DNA of 64,000 bases from Kamptonema formosum PCC 10802 (GCF_000332335.1 NZ_KB235948.1:464033-528032), one strand, 5' to 3'. Counted from the stretch's first letter, positions 43,570 through 52,469 are shown. Translations and numbers: made by a program. The notes: generated by a model not told the origin, from the letters alone.

Positions 43570-43965
43570 CTTTCGGCAAAAAAAGATTTAACTTTAGCCG
43601 GTTTAGCCTTGACGTCCGCACTGTTATGTGGTAATAGCGCGGCAGCCCAGATTGCGCCCGATGCCACCTTGGGCGCAGAAAGTTCCGCTGTCAAACCGAT
43701 TGACGGGCAAATAGACCGCATTGATGGGGGGGCGATTTGGGGCGCGAACCTGTTCCACAGCTTTCGGGAATTCAACATTGGGGAAGGGCGGGGAGTCTAT
43801 TTCAGCAATCCCGCACAGATACAGAATATTCTGACTCGCGTCACCGGCAGCAACCCCTCCAATATATTCGGCACCCTGGGCGTGTTGGGCAATGGCAACC
43901 TATTTTTGATCCAAAATCCGGGCATCCAAAATCCTAAATTGATATTAGGCAGTCTTCCGCGTTAG
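43570..43965 (+). pseudogene. Truncated filamentous-haemagglutinin N-terminal domain copy
   Basis: The translation L-T-L-A-G-L-A-L-T-S-A-L-L-C-G...A-Q-I-A-P-D-A-T-L-G-A-E-S-S-A-V and I-D-G-G-A-I-W-G-A-N-L-F-H-S-F-R-E-F-N-I-G is closely related to residues 14-115 of the next gene. After N-L-F the frame runs into unrelated sequence (Q-N-P-G-I-Q-N-P-K) and stops at 43965. No good start precedes the signal-like segment: the upstream in-frame codons look non-coding and a likely frameshift lies near 43560-43580. It is probably a fragment left by duplication of the exoprotein gene. Confidence 0.75.
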
Positions 43966-43970
43966 CAACC

Positions 43971-46619
43971 ATGCAAAAAAAATCTTTAATACTCACCGGC
44001 TTGACCTTGACATTTGCCGGAATTTGTGATACAATAACATTCGCCCAAATTGCGCCCGATGCCACCTTAGGCGGAGAACGCTCCACCGTCACCCCCATCA
44101 CCGAACTGCGCGACCGTATCGATGGCGGGGCGATACGGGGAGCGAACCTGTTCCACAGCTTTCAGGAATTCAACATAGGAGCTGGGCGAGCCGTCTATTT
44201 CAGCAATCCCTCACAGATACAGAACATTCTGACTCGCGTCACCGGCAGCAACCCCTCCAACATTTTCGGCACCCTGGGAGTCAGCGGCAGTGCCAACCTA
44301 TTTTTTATCAACCCCAACGGCATAATTTTCGGGCGGGAGGCTCAGCTGGACTTGCGGGGGTCATTGATCGCCAGTGCGGCGAGGAGTGTCAAATTTGCCG
44401 GCGGTGCCGACTTCAGCGCCACCAACCCCCAATCCCCACCGTTGCTCGCCGTCAGCGTGCCGGTTGGCTTGCAATTCGGACCGAATCCGGGAAACATTCG
44501 AGTGCTCGGACCAGGTTTGAGCCTGCCGGCGGGAGAGGATCTGTCAACACCTGAACAGCAAAAGCAATTTCAGCAAAACTTTTTAGAAAGTCCCACCGGC
44601 TTGCGTGCCGCGCAAGGGAAAACCCTATCCCTAACCGGCGGCGATATTTCCCTCCAAGGCGGTTTCCTGAAAGCACCGGCAGGGCGGATTGAACTGGGCA
44701 GCGTTCGCGGGGAGGGTTTGGTGAGCCTGACGCCAGCAGATAAAGGATTCGCTCTCGGTTATGCTGGCGTGCCGAACTTTGGGGACATCCAGCTTGCCGG
44801 TGCGGCTGGAGTCAGTGCCAGTGGGGAAGGGGGCGGAGATATCCAGGTGCGAGCCCGGCGCTTGACGCTCAGAGATGGCTCCCTGATGGTTGCTGACACC
44901 TTCGGATCAAAGCCCGGAGGCACCTTAGCCGTAACAGCTTCCGAGTTGGTGGAACTTTTCGGCAGCTCACCCGACCGGCACTTTTTCAGCGGATCTGGCG
45001 CTTCGACTTACAGCACAGGAAATGCCGGCACCGTGACGGTTCAAACCGGGCGGCTGACTGTCCGAGATGGGGCATTCCTCGCTGCTCTCAGTTACAGCTC
45101 GGGCAATGCCGGAACGGTGCGCGTTACAGCTTCTAACTCCGTGGAAGTGACCGGCACCTCACCCGACGAGCAACTCTTCAGCGTTTTGGGGGCTGGCACC
45201 TTCGGTACAGGAAATGCCGGCAGCCTCAGCATTCAAACCGGGCGGCTGACTGTCCGGGATGGGGCACGGATAGGTGCTGCCACTAACAGCGGCGGCAATG
45301 CGGGAACTGTGAGTGTTACCGCTGTTGAGTCAGTAGAAGTGAGCGGCACCTCCGCCAGTGGGAAGAATCCCAGCAGTTTGGGGGCAGGCACCTTCAGCAC
45401 AGGAAATGCTGGCAGCCTGACGGTTCAGACAAGGCAGCTGACGGTTCGGGATGGGGGGCTAGTGACGGCTATAACCCTTAGCGCCGGCGATGCCGGTTCT
45501 GTGAGTGTTACCGCCTCCGAGTTTGTAGAAGTGAGCGGCACCTCACCCGAGAGTAACCCCAGCGCTCTGGGCGCTGGGACTCTCAGTACAGGAAATGCCG
45601 GCAACCTGACAGTTCAAACCGGACGGGTGACTGTCCGGGGTGGGGCATTGATGGGATCTGGCACTCTCAGCTTGGGCAATGGGGGAATTGTGGAAGTGCG
45701 CGCCTCCGACTCCGTGGAAGTGACCGGCACCTCAGCCGACGGGCGCTCTCCGAGTCTGCTGACGGCTGGAACTGCCGCTACAGAAAATGCCGGCAGTGCT
45801 GGAGATGTCACAATTACCACTCCTGTGCTGGCGGTGCGGGATGGGGCTGAAGTCAGCGTCAGGGGCTTGGGCTCAGGAACTCCAGGCAACCTCAAAGTTA
45901 CAGCCGGCGACCTCCGCCTCGATCTCCGGGGAACTCTCACCGCTGCCTCCGAAACAGGTAAAGGCGGAAATATAACCCTGGACGCGCAGAACATACAGCT
46001 GCGGCGCGCCAGTGAAATCTCCGCCGCCGGCAGCAAAACCGGCAATATCACTTTCGACGGCAATATCGCCATTAACGCCCGGACCCTCGTCCTGCTGGAA
46101 GGCAGCCGCCTGGTCACCAGCGCATCCGATCCTAGAGGCGGCAGCAATATCACCATAAAACCCCTGGGTGAGTCAGATGTAGCCATCTTCCAGTCCCCAG
46201 ACAGCACCATCAACGCCGTTGGGCAACTGAAAGTAGAGGGGTATGCCAGCTTCACTCCGGCTGACGTTCCCGCAGTCCAATTCACCGATGCCACCGGCTT
46301 GATTGACCGCCGGTGCTCCGCTGAAACGCTCCAGGGGAGCCGGTTCACCGTCACCGGCAAAGGCGGATTGCCACCCGCCCCCACCGCCCTGCTCGGCGGT
46401 GGCACCGTTTTGGTCGAGTGGGGCGCACCGCAGGAACCCGAGGAACACAACCGCTGGCGATTGCAAACAGAAATCCCCAAATCCCCAAATCCCGGCGCTT
46501 CCCTCGTCGAAGCGCAAGGGTGGGCTGTCAGCCCCACCGGCGAGGTGACTCTCACCGCCGAACCAGGAGCCGGCACCCCCGGCGCGCCGGTGCTCCCCCC
46601 TGCTGCTGGCTGCCGGTAA
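43971..46619 (+). CDS. Filamentous haemagglutinin N-terminal domain exoprotein (TpsA-like)
   Basis: 882 residues. A signal peptide (~1-26, ending F-A) is followed by the TPS/FHA-N domain (~27-150: A-P-D-A-T-L-G-G-E, V-T-G-S-N-P-S-N-I-F-G, F-F-I-N-P-N-G-I-I-F-G), which drives two-partner secretion. Residues ~280-650 hold five to six imperfect ~75-residue repeats with S-x-G-N-A-G-T/S-V-x-V and R-L-T-V-R-D-G-A, and S-V-E-V-T/S-G-T-S, as expected for a right-handed beta-helix. The C-terminus (F-T-D-A-T-G-L-I-D-R-R-C) is the usual end of cyanobacterial members. The TpsB partner is not in the window. The repeats are also visible as ~210-225-bp DNA repeats. Confidence 0.9.
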   Translation: MQKKSLILTGLTLTFAGICDTITFAQIAPDATLGGERSTVTPITELRDRIDGGAIRGANLFHSFQEFNIGAGRAVYFSNPSQIQNILTRVTGSNPSNIFGTLGVSGSANLFFINPNGIIFGREAQLDLRGSLIASAARSVKFAGGADFSATNPQSPPLLAVSVPVGLQFGPNPGNIRVLGPGLSLPAGEDLSTPEQQKQFQQNFLESPTGLRAAQGKTLSLTGGDISLQGGFLKAPAGRIELGSVRGEGLVSLTPADKGFALGYAGVPNFGDIQLAGAAGVSASGEGGGDIQVRARRLTLRDGSLMVADTFGSKPGGTLAVTASELVELFGSSPDRHFFSGSGASTYSTGNAGTVTVQTGRLTVRDGAFLAALSYSSGNAGTVRVTASNSVEVTGTSPDEQLFSVLGAGTFGTGNAGSLSIQTGRLTVRDGARIGAATNSGGNAGTVSVTAVESVEVSGTSASGKNPSSLGAGTFSTGNAGSLTVQTRQLTVRDGGLVTAITLSAGDAGSVSVTASEFVEVSGTSPESNPSALGAGTLSTGNAGNLTVQTGRVTVRGGALMGSGTLSLGNGGIVEVRASDSVEVTGTSADGRSPSLLTAGTAATENAGSAGDVTITTPVLAVRDGAEVSVRGLGSGTPGNLKVTAGDLRLDLRGTLTAASETGKGGNITLDAQNIQLRRASEISAAGSKTGNITFDGNIAINARTLVLLEGSRLVTSASDPRGGSNITIKPLGESDVAIFQSPDSTINAVGQLKVEGYASFTPADVPAVQFTDATGLIDRRCSAETLQGSRFTVTGKGGLPPAPTALLGGGTVLVEWGAPQEPEEHNRWRLQTEIPKSPNPGASLVEAQGWAVSPTGEVTLTAEPGAGTPGAPVLPPAAGCR

Positions 46620-46877
46620 ACTTCAGCAATTTTTCACAAGTCTTCATAATGTATAGCCGTATGCACTTAGGTTAGAACATTAGACCTTCAGGGGGGGCGG
46701 GACGCCTGCCCTACGTCTATATAGCAGTAAGCATTTAGGAAACGTACATTCCGGCCTCCCTTGCTCCTCCGCTCCCGAAGCTTCTATGGTTCTAATCAAT
46801 ATGACTGCTGCTATACCGCGCTCGTGAGGAGCGCCAAGAAGGAAGAAAAAAAGACGAGCGGCACCCTGTGCGACGGA
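46620..46877. other. Intergenic region between FHA gene and 21-bp array
   Basis: Mainly occupied by the MITE-like element (46652-46815), then 60 bp of A-rich DNA running into the repeat array. No gene. Confidence 0.5.
46652..46815. mobile_element. MITE-like element, second copy (TATAGC...TGCTATA)
   Basis: The left end TATAGCCGTATGCACTTAGG and the following ~50 bp (to CTACGTCTATAT) are nearly identical to the element at 12397. The right half differs, but TGCTATA closes it at 46809-46815, giving a similar length (164 bp). An internal TATAGCAGTAAGCATTTAGG at about 46719 looks like a nested end. Confidence 0.5.
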
Positions 46878-47381
46878 GCCGGCAGTCAGTACGACTGAGC
46901 CGGCAGTCAGTACGACTGAGCCGGCAATCTGTACGACGGAGCCGGCAGTCAGTACGACGGAGCCGGCACTGTGTGCGACGGAGCCGGCAATCTGTGCGAC
47001 TGAGCCGGCAATCTGTGCGACTGAGCCGGCAATCTGTGCGACGGAGCCGGCAATCTGTACGACTGAGCCGGCAATCTGTACGACGGAGCCGGCAATCTGT
47101 ACGACGGAGCCGGCAATCTGTGCGACGGTGCCGGCAATCTGTGCGACGGTGCCGGCACTGTGTGCGACGGTGCCGGCAATCTGTGCGACGGTGCCGGCAA
47201 TCTGTGCGACGGTGCCGGCAATCTGTGCGACGGTGCCGGCAATCTGTGCGACGGTGCCGGCACTGTGTGCGACGGAGCCGGCAGTCAGTACGGTTGAGCC
47301 GGCAGTCAGTACGGTTGAGCCGGCAGTCAGTACGGTTGAGCCGGCAGTCAGTACGACTGAGCCGGCAGTCAGTACGAGGGA
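46878..47381. repeat. 24-copy 21-bp tandem array with GCCGGC in every unit
   Basis: GCCGGC recurs exactly every 21 bp from 46878 to 47361. The unit is GCCGGCAATCTGTGCGACGGT with common variants AGTCAGTACGACTGA and ACTGTGTGCGACGGA; variant types are clustered, which suggests expansion by slippage or unequal exchange. Long ORFs appear in several frames on both strands because the period is divisible by three, but they lack start signals and none is credible. The array sits where the 5' part of a CHAT gene would be expected. Confidence 0.96.
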
Positions 47382-47563
47382 AGCCTTCCGATTTTGTATG
47401 GCGCGAGGGGGCTTTTCGCAACTGCCGGCTGTCTTGGGGCAAATCAAACAAATCTCCGCGCTGGTGTCCGGAAAGACACTCTTGAAGCTGGACTGGTGCC
47501 AGCTGCAGCTTGCATTCGCCTTCATCAGTGCAGCTTCCTTTCCCGCCACCCACCAGGCAGCAG

Positions 47564-47917
47564 GCGCTCAGTGAGAGTGCCAATGCAGATCGGACGTTTA
47601 TTCTCACCTGGGATGATAGAATCAAAGTCAAGTCGTTTGAAAGCTTGGTGCGATCCAGTGACCAAAATCAGCCCGCAAACTTGGAATTAATGGCTCTGAG
47701 CACTTGCCAGAAAGCAGCCGGTGACAGCCCTTGCGGCTTTGGGACTGGCGCGCGTGGCGGTGCGTTCTGGCGCGCGCAGCACAGTTGCAACGCTGCGGCG
47801 GCAGTCAGCGACGCCGCCACCGGCTCCCAGATGGCTCAGTTTTGCCGCGAACTCGCCCAACCCGGAGTGAGCAAAGCCGAGGCTCTCCCACCTGACTCTG
47901 TGAAAGGGAAGATATAA
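47564..47917 (+). pseudogene. C-terminal remnant of a CHAT-domain protein
   Basis: The frame reads S-E-S-A-N-A-D-R-T-F-I-L-T-W-D-D-R-I, then L-E-L-M-A-L-S-T-C-Q-K-A-A-G-D, matching the C-terminal half of cyanobacterial CHAT domains including the catalytic Cys (S-x-C-Q/E-T-A). Next a shifted frame reads A-A-L-G-L-A-R-V-A-V-R-S-G-A-R-S-T-V-A-T-L, then the first frame resumes with D-A-A-T-G-S-Q-M-A-Q-F-C-R-E-L-A and G-V-S-K-A-E-A-L. Two compensating frameshifts and the absence of an N-terminal part (replaced by the 21-bp array) mark it as decayed. CHAT genes normally sit between FHA and DUF928 genes in such clusters. Confidence 0.8.
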
Positions 47918-48088
47918 GAATCCTATTTCTGGGCACCCTTAATAGGGGTGGGGAATTGGCTGCAGGGTGCGGCACTTTCAAAAACCGGGGTGATTTTGGC
48001 CAGATAAAAAATGGTTTTTTTCAGGGAAAGAAACCCGGTTTCTTAACGTGAGGCTGGGTTGCTCATTTCACCAGGAGGCAAATCTATC

Positions 48089-49015
48089 ATGGCAGGGATG
48101 AAGTTCGCCCAAAACAGGGGGGTATTATATATTAGCATCTGTGCGGATATGGCGCTAGTTTTCGGGTTGGCAGCACCGGCACTCTCACAGTCCGAGATCA
48201 GCAGCCAGCCAGTTGCAGTGTCTGGAAATAAAGAAATCCACCGGCAGCCTGTGACAGGGAAAATCGACAGGAGCCAAGAAATAGCGAACGCCAGCTTTAA
48301 TAAACTCTCGGATTCTTATGCTTCTGACTCTCTGCCGAAAGTGGGGCGGGCGGTTGAGAGCATCACTCCCCACCCCCCGAAAATAAGCGCGAGCTTCGAG
48401 CCGCCCCCACAGGAAGGAGCCCCTACAGGAACAGCAGGAGGGGCAACGCGAGGGGGATGCGAAAAGGACGCACAAGAAAAATCTGTTTTAACCGCTTTGG
48501 TTCCGGCGAGAGTGAAAATTGTTATGACAGTAGCAGAACGTCCGACGCTGCTGTTTTATATTCCTGAGACTTATGCAAGTAAGGTGGGGTTTAGCCTGCA
48601 AGACGAAAAGGAGAGTGAGATTTACCAAACGGAGATGGAAATTTCTGGACAGCCAGGGATTGTTAGCGTCAGCATTCCCCCTAGCGCCCCGGCTTTAGAG
48701 ATAGGAAAAAATTATACTTGGCAGTTTTCACTTATTTGTGATAGCGCAGATTATAGTGGGAACTTGGTGTTAAATGGCTTCCTGCAGCGAACCGAAATTA
48801 GCTCAACCTTGGCAAAAGCAGAAGCGTTAACAAGCCCGCTGGAACGCGCCGCCTTTTACGAAAAAAATGGCCTTTGGCTGGAAGCGGTGGCAAATCTGGC
48901 TGAAGCTCGCCGCCAGGAGCCTGACAGCAGGAAAGTCGCAGAGCAGTGGGCAGAATTGCTGAAGTCAGCCGGTTTGGAAACTGTGGCGGAAACGCCTTTA
49001 CTTGAGGCAAAATAG
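48089..49015 (+). CDS. DUF928 domain-containing exported protein
   Basis: 308 residues from ATG 48089, with a perfect AGGAGG 11 nt upstream. Signal peptide ~1-36 (I-C-A-D-M-A-L-V-F-G-L-A-A-P-A-L-S). The DUF928 core runs from G-G-C-E near 130 (T-A-L-V-P-A-R-V, A-E-R-P-T-L-L-F-Y-I-P) through I-G-K-N-Y-T-W-Q-F-S-L-I-C-D near 205-218 to the helical L-E-R-A-A-F-Y-E-K-N-G-L-W-L-E-A-V-A-N-L-A near 252-272. Two core cysteines may pair. The function is unknown; I recall the family being found with FHA, CHAT and CHASE2 genes in filamentous cyanobacteria. A lone AGAAACCCGGTTTCT hairpin (48029) precedes it. The CHASE2-cyclase gene follows after 25 bp. Confidence 0.85.
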   Translation: MAGMKFAQNRGVLYISICADMALVFGLAAPALSQSEISSQPVAVSGNKEIHRQPVTGKIDRSQEIANASFNKLSDSYASDSLPKVGRAVESITPHPPKISASFEPPPQEGAPTGTAGGATRGGCEKDAQEKSVLTALVPARVKIVMTVAERPTLLFYIPETYASKVGFSLQDEKESEIYQTEMEISGQPGIVSVSIPPSAPALEIGKNYTWQFSLICDSADYSGNLVLNGFLQRTEISSTLAKAEALTSPLERAAFYEKNGLWLEAVANLAEARRQEPDSRKVAEQWAELLKSAGLETVAETPLLEAK

Positions 49016-49040
49016 CCGCAGATATCCAGTAAGCTGATAT

Positions 49041-50945
49041 ATGCGGGCAAAACTCAGACAGGGAATTTGGGAGTGGCGCGGGATTTTAATTGCGGCTCCG
49101 GCTGCGGCGGGATTGACGATCGCCCTGCGCTTGGCTGGATTGCTGCAGTTACTGGAGTGGGCGGCTCTGGATCAATTTTTTCGGCTGCGCCCTCCTGAAC
49201 CGGCTGACGCGCGGATTGTGATTGTCGCCATTGACGAGCCCGATATCACAAAGGCAGGGCAGTGGCCAATTCCGGATGCTGTCCTGGCTCAATTGCTCGA
49301 AAAATTGAAACAGCAGCAGCCCCGGGCGATTGGTTTAGATGTTTATCGAGATTTGCCGGTGCCGCCCGGACATCAGGAATTAGTTAAAGTTTTTCAATCC
49401 TCACCTAATATAATTGGAATTGAGAAAGTTGTTGGGGATATTTACGGAGCTGCTGTTAGCCCGCCCCCGGAACTTTTGCGCCGCAATCAAGTCAGCGCCG
49501 CCGATCTGGTGCTGGATGCGGATGGCAAAGTTCGCCGGGGTTTGCTGTCTGTGAGGGCTAAGAATGGCAAAACTGTATTGGGTTTGGGGGCGCAGCTGGC
49601 TTTGATGTATCTGGAGGCGGAAGGCATTAAGCCGGCGCAGACGCCGGATAAGTCTGTGAAGTTGGGAAAGGCGGTATTTGTGCGGTTTAAAGGGGAGGAT
49701 GGCGGCTATGTCCGCGCTGATGCCGGCGGCTACCAGCTCTTGCTAAATTTTAGGGGGCGGCGAAAGAGTTTCCCCACGGTTTCGATGACGGATGTGTTAG
49801 AAAATCGAATCCCGCCTGATTTGATGCGCGATCGCATTGTTTTGATTGGCTCAACCGCACCGAGTCTCAACGATCTGTTTTTAACTCCCTACAGCAGCAG
49901 TCTGCTGGCTGTGCCGGTGCGAATGCCTGGGGTGGAAATTCACGCCCATATCGCCAGCCAGATTTTGAGTGCGGCGCTCGACAGCCGCCCCCTGTTAAAT
50001 GTCTGGGATGAGCCTGCGGAGTGGCTGTGGATTTTTTTCTGGTCTTGTGCCGGTGCGACTTTGGGGTGGGTGTCAAAAGTCTCGCTCAGGACTGTTTATA
50101 TTTTACTGCTGGCTTGTAGCAGTATGATTTCGGCAGCCTACTTTCTTTTCCTAAATGGCTGGTGGGTGCCGGTGGTTCCGCCGGCACTGGCGCTGGCGGG
50201 GGCTGCGATCGCTATCGTCAGTTACATTGCCCAGCAAGAACACCAAGACCGGCAAACTGTGATGAATCTTTTTGGCCGGCACGTCACCCCCAAAATTGCT
50301 GACCAAATTTGGCGCGAACGCAACCAGTTTCTGCAGCAAGGTAAGCTCGTGGGGCAAAAAATGACGGCCACGGTGCTGTTTACGGATTTGCAAGGCTTCA
50401 GCACTATCGCTGAAAACACCGACCCCGCCACCCTAATGTCCTTGCTTAATGAATACATGAGCGCAATGGCGGTTGCTGTTCTCGACTGCGATGGGGTGAT
50501 TGACAAATTTATTGGAGATGCTATCATGGCTGTGTTTGGCGTTCCTATCCCCCGCATGACAGAAGAAGAAATTTCGGCGGATGCGATTGCAGCGGTGTGT
50601 TGCGCGGTGGCAATGGGGAAAAAACTGCGCTCGCTCAACGATCAGTGGCGGCTGCAGGGACGTCCGAAACTGACAATGCGGGTGGGAATTGCCACCGGCA
50701 CTGTCGTCGCCGGCAGCTTGGGCTGCACCCAAAGGGTGGACTACACAATCATCGGAGATACGGTGAATATCGCCTCTCGCCTAGAAAGTTATGATAAGTC
50801 TCTTGAGGGCGGCATTTGCCGGATTTTAATCAGTGAGGGAACTTGCCAGTATCTCGGAGGCAAATTCCCCAGAAAATTTATCGGCAGCCTCCAGCTCAAA
50901 GGCCGCGAAAATCCAGAAAACGTTTACCTGGTTCCGCTGGATTGA
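49041..50945 (+). CDS. CHASE2-domain adenylate/guanylate cyclase
   Basis: 634 residues. After a first hydrophobic segment (~13-33), a CHASE2 extracytoplasmic sensor (~40-305: I-V-I-V-A-I-D-E-P-D-I, A-I-G-L-D-V-Y-R-D, D-R-I-V-L-I-G-S-T-A), three membrane helices (~325-400), and a class III cyclase domain (~440-600). The metal-binding Asp residues are present in V-L-F-T-D-L-Q-G-F-S and D-K-F-I-G-D-A-I-M-A-V-F-G; the transition-state N/R motif is in V-N-I-A-S-R-L-E. It should make cAMP or cGMP in response to an outside signal. It lies directly downstream of DUF928 on the same strand. Confidence 0.95.
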   Translation: MRAKLRQGIWEWRGILIAAPAAAGLTIALRLAGLLQLLEWAALDQFFRLRPPEPADARIVIVAIDEPDITKAGQWPIPDAVLAQLLEKLKQQQPRAIGLDVYRDLPVPPGHQELVKVFQSSPNIIGIEKVVGDIYGAAVSPPPELLRRNQVSAADLVLDADGKVRRGLLSVRAKNGKTVLGLGAQLALMYLEAEGIKPAQTPDKSVKLGKAVFVRFKGEDGGYVRADAGGYQLLLNFRGRRKSFPTVSMTDVLENRIPPDLMRDRIVLIGSTAPSLNDLFLTPYSSSLLAVPVRMPGVEIHAHIASQILSAALDSRPLLNVWDEPAEWLWIFFWSCAGATLGWVSKVSLRTVYILLLACSSMISAAYFLFLNGWWVPVVPPALALAGAAIAIVSYIAQQEHQDRQTVMNLFGRHVTPKIADQIWRERNQFLQQGKLVGQKMTATVLFTDLQGFSTIAENTDPATLMSLLNEYMSAMAVAVLDCDGVIDKFIGDAIMAVFGVPIPRMTEEEISADAIAAVCCAVAMGKKLRSLNDQWRLQGRPKLTMRVGIATGTVVAGSLGCTQRVDYTIIGDTVNIASRLESYDKSLEGGICRILISEGTCQYLGGKFPRKFIGSLQLKGRENPENVYLVPLD

Positions 50946-50984
50946 TTTTGCTCTGACGCCGCTGCGATCTTGATCTAACCCAAA

Positions 50985-51229
50985 ATCCTCGCATCCATGC
51001 CTCCAAAATTGCTATAGAAACCGAATTTATCCGGTCTACCCCTCAAGTAGAGACGGAATTTATCGCCTCTCGAACACTTAGAGTAATCCCCAAATCCCCA
51101 AATCCCGGCTCTTCCCCTGTAGAGGCCCAAGGGTGGGTTATTGGCCCCACCGGCGAGGTGACTCTCACCGCCGAACCCCCCACCGGCACCCCCGGCGCGC
51201 CGGTGTTCGCCCCACCCGGGTGCAATTGA
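50985..51229 (+). pseudogene. Detached C-terminal fragment of an FHA exoprotein
   Basis: P-K-S-P-N-P-G-S-S-P-V-E-A-Q-G-W-V-I-G-P-T-G-E-V-T-L-T-A-E and G-T-P-G-A-P-V-F-A-P-P, then TGA at 51229, is almost the same as the last ~55 residues of the intact FHA gene (ending 46619). The ~80 in-frame codons before it have no start and no FHA repeat. It is the tail of a second exoprotein gene whose body has been lost. Confidence 0.8.
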
Positions 51230-51248
51230 TAATTTTGTAGGGTGAGAT

Positions 51249-51282
51249 AGAAACCCGGTTTTTTTAAGAAACCGGGTTTCTG
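51249..51282. terminator. Hairpin AGAAACCCGGTTT / AAACCGGGTTTCT
   Basis: Inverted pair with a T-rich loop, 20 nt after the FHA fragment stop and 41 nt before the end of the convergent cupin gene. Member of the family described at 22051. Confidence 0.65.
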
Positions 51283-51322
51283 GTGCTTCATCAAACAAAT
51301 GAGCCACTATACTCTGAACAGA

Positions 51323-51613
51323 TTACTCCAGATAATAGTGCTTTCTCACAGGGCTGAGAACCTTCCAAGTGCAGGACATGCCGGCGGAAAACGTCACCAA
51401 ATCCCCTTTGCGGATCTCCACCGGCTCCCCACCTTCCGGAGTCACAAGCACCTCTCCTTCCAGGAGATAGCAGATTTCCTGGCTGTCATAAGTCCAGGGA
51501 AATTCCGAGACTTCCTTTTCCCAAATTGGCCAGCTAGAGACGCGCAGTTCCTCAAGGGTTTTCCCTACCGGCTCCCGCTCTACTTTTATTTCCGCCGTTT
51601 GTGCAATTTCCAC
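51323..51613 (-). CDS. Cupin-fold protein (cupin_3/DUF861 type)
   Basis: About 96 residues from a GTG start at 51613, chosen because GGAGG lies 9 bp before it on the minus strand; an ATG at 51658 would add 15 Arg/Pro-rich residues. The sequence W-P-I-W-E-K-E-V-S-E-F-P-W-T-Y, Y-L-L-E-G-E-V-L-V-T-P and G-D-L-V-T-F-S-A-G matches the small single-domain cupins of the DUF861 group. The metal-binding His motif of classical cupins is reduced, as usual in this group. Enzymatic role unknown. Stands alone between FHA-cluster debris and an SLH gene. Confidence 0.85.
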   Translation of the reverse strand: MEIAQTAEIKVEREPVGKTLEELRVSSWPIWEKEVSEFPWTYDSQEICYLLEGEVLVTPEGGEPVEIRKGDLVTFSAGMSCTWKVLSPVRKHYYLE

Positions 51614-51716
51614 TGTCTGTTTCCTCCCGTGCGGGGTGCGCTCCCTCTCTCCCGGCACACCGCATGAAAGCCCAAAGCGGGGAGCGCACCCTAAATCTAC
51701 TGTTTCAGGCTAGCAT

Positions 51717-52358
51717 TTATTGAATTGGATTGGAAATGTCAGCCGGTTTTTGCTGCCGCTCCAAATACTTGCTCAAGGAGTAAACCATATCCTGCCGCCT
51801 CATCGGTTCTAAAGGATTAATCAGATTCTTGTTCGTCTCGACGTTCACAAACCCCTCAGACAGGGCTGTGGCCATAGGTTTTTGCGCCCAGTCCGGTATT
51901 TCATCTGAATCTCGATACTTGGCTAGAATTGAAGCAATAGTTTCCTCAGGCAATTGGAACACGCCATAAGCCTGAGCGAAGATAGCGAAAGCTTCTGCCC
52001 GAGTTATTTTTCGATCTGGGAAAAACAGACCATCCCTATAGCTGTTCATCACTCCTGTTTTGAGAACCACCTGAATGTCATTATAGGCCCAGTGAGAGTT
52101 ACTGACATCAGAAACCAGAATAAGGCTCTGTTCTTGGGCCGTCTTTCGCTTATCGAGCTTAAAAGTTTTCACTAAAACAGCTGCCAGTTCTGCGCGAGTC
52201 AGGACTCTTTCTGGATGAAATTGTCCATCTGGAAAGTAGCTCATCAACCCAGCCCCAACAACCCGGTCGATGGAAGCAATAGGTTGTTGAGCTTGAACGG
52301 CAACAGGAAAGAAGTGCACAAAAGCGGTCAGACAAACAATGCTTGCAACCTGTCGCAT
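51717..52358 (-). CDS. Secreted S-layer-homology (SLH) protein
   Basis: 213 residues from ATG 52358 with GGAG upstream; a TTG at 52385 would add nine residues. The signal peptide ends near V-Q-A. Three SLH-type segments follow: L-M-S-Y-F-P-D-G-Q-F-H-P-E-R-V-L-T-R-A-E, then S-H-W-A-Y-N-D-I through F-P-D-R-K-I-T-R-A-E, then I-P-D-W-A-Q-K-P through L-E-P-M-R-R-Q-D. No other domain is present, so it is essentially an SLH triplet that could bind secondary cell-wall polymer. Function unknown. Confidence 0.85.
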   Translation of the reverse strand: MRQVASIVCLTAFVHFFPVAVQAQQPIASIDRVVGAGLMSYFPDGQFHPERVLTRAELAAVLVKTFKLDKRKTAQEQSLILVSDVSNSHWAYNDIQVVLKTGVMNSYRDGLFFPDRKITRAEAFAIFAQAYGVFQLPEETIASILAKYRDSDEIPDWAQKPMATALSEGFVNVETNKNLINPLEPMRRQDMVYSLSKYLERQQKPADISNPIQ

Positions 52359-52433
52359 GACTTTAAAAACTCCGACACCCTTCAACGAGATCGTGGCTTA
52401 GCGCCCAACACTAGCAAACCCCCGATGGGGGAG

Positions 52434-52463
52434 TTGACAGGCATTACCCATCTAAACTATAAT
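52434..52463 (+). promoter_or_regulatory. Consensus-like sigma-70 promoter
   Basis: TTGACA (52434-52439), 18-bp spacer, TATAAT (52458-52463). It reads rightwards, divergent from the SLH gene, with no protein gene immediately downstream on that strand. Confidence 0.65.
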
Positions 52464-52469
52464 AAAAAT

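Noticed and set aside
43346-43621. 91-codon minus-strand ORF before the FHA cluster
   Set aside because: Overlaps the FHA fragment in antisense and has no recognisable domain.
46680-47631. Long open frames on both strands across the 21-bp array (e.g. repeated TVAQIAG and RRTDCRL)
   Set aside because: Openness follows from a 21-bp period divisible by three. Several overlapping frames are open at once and none has a start signal or a known fold.
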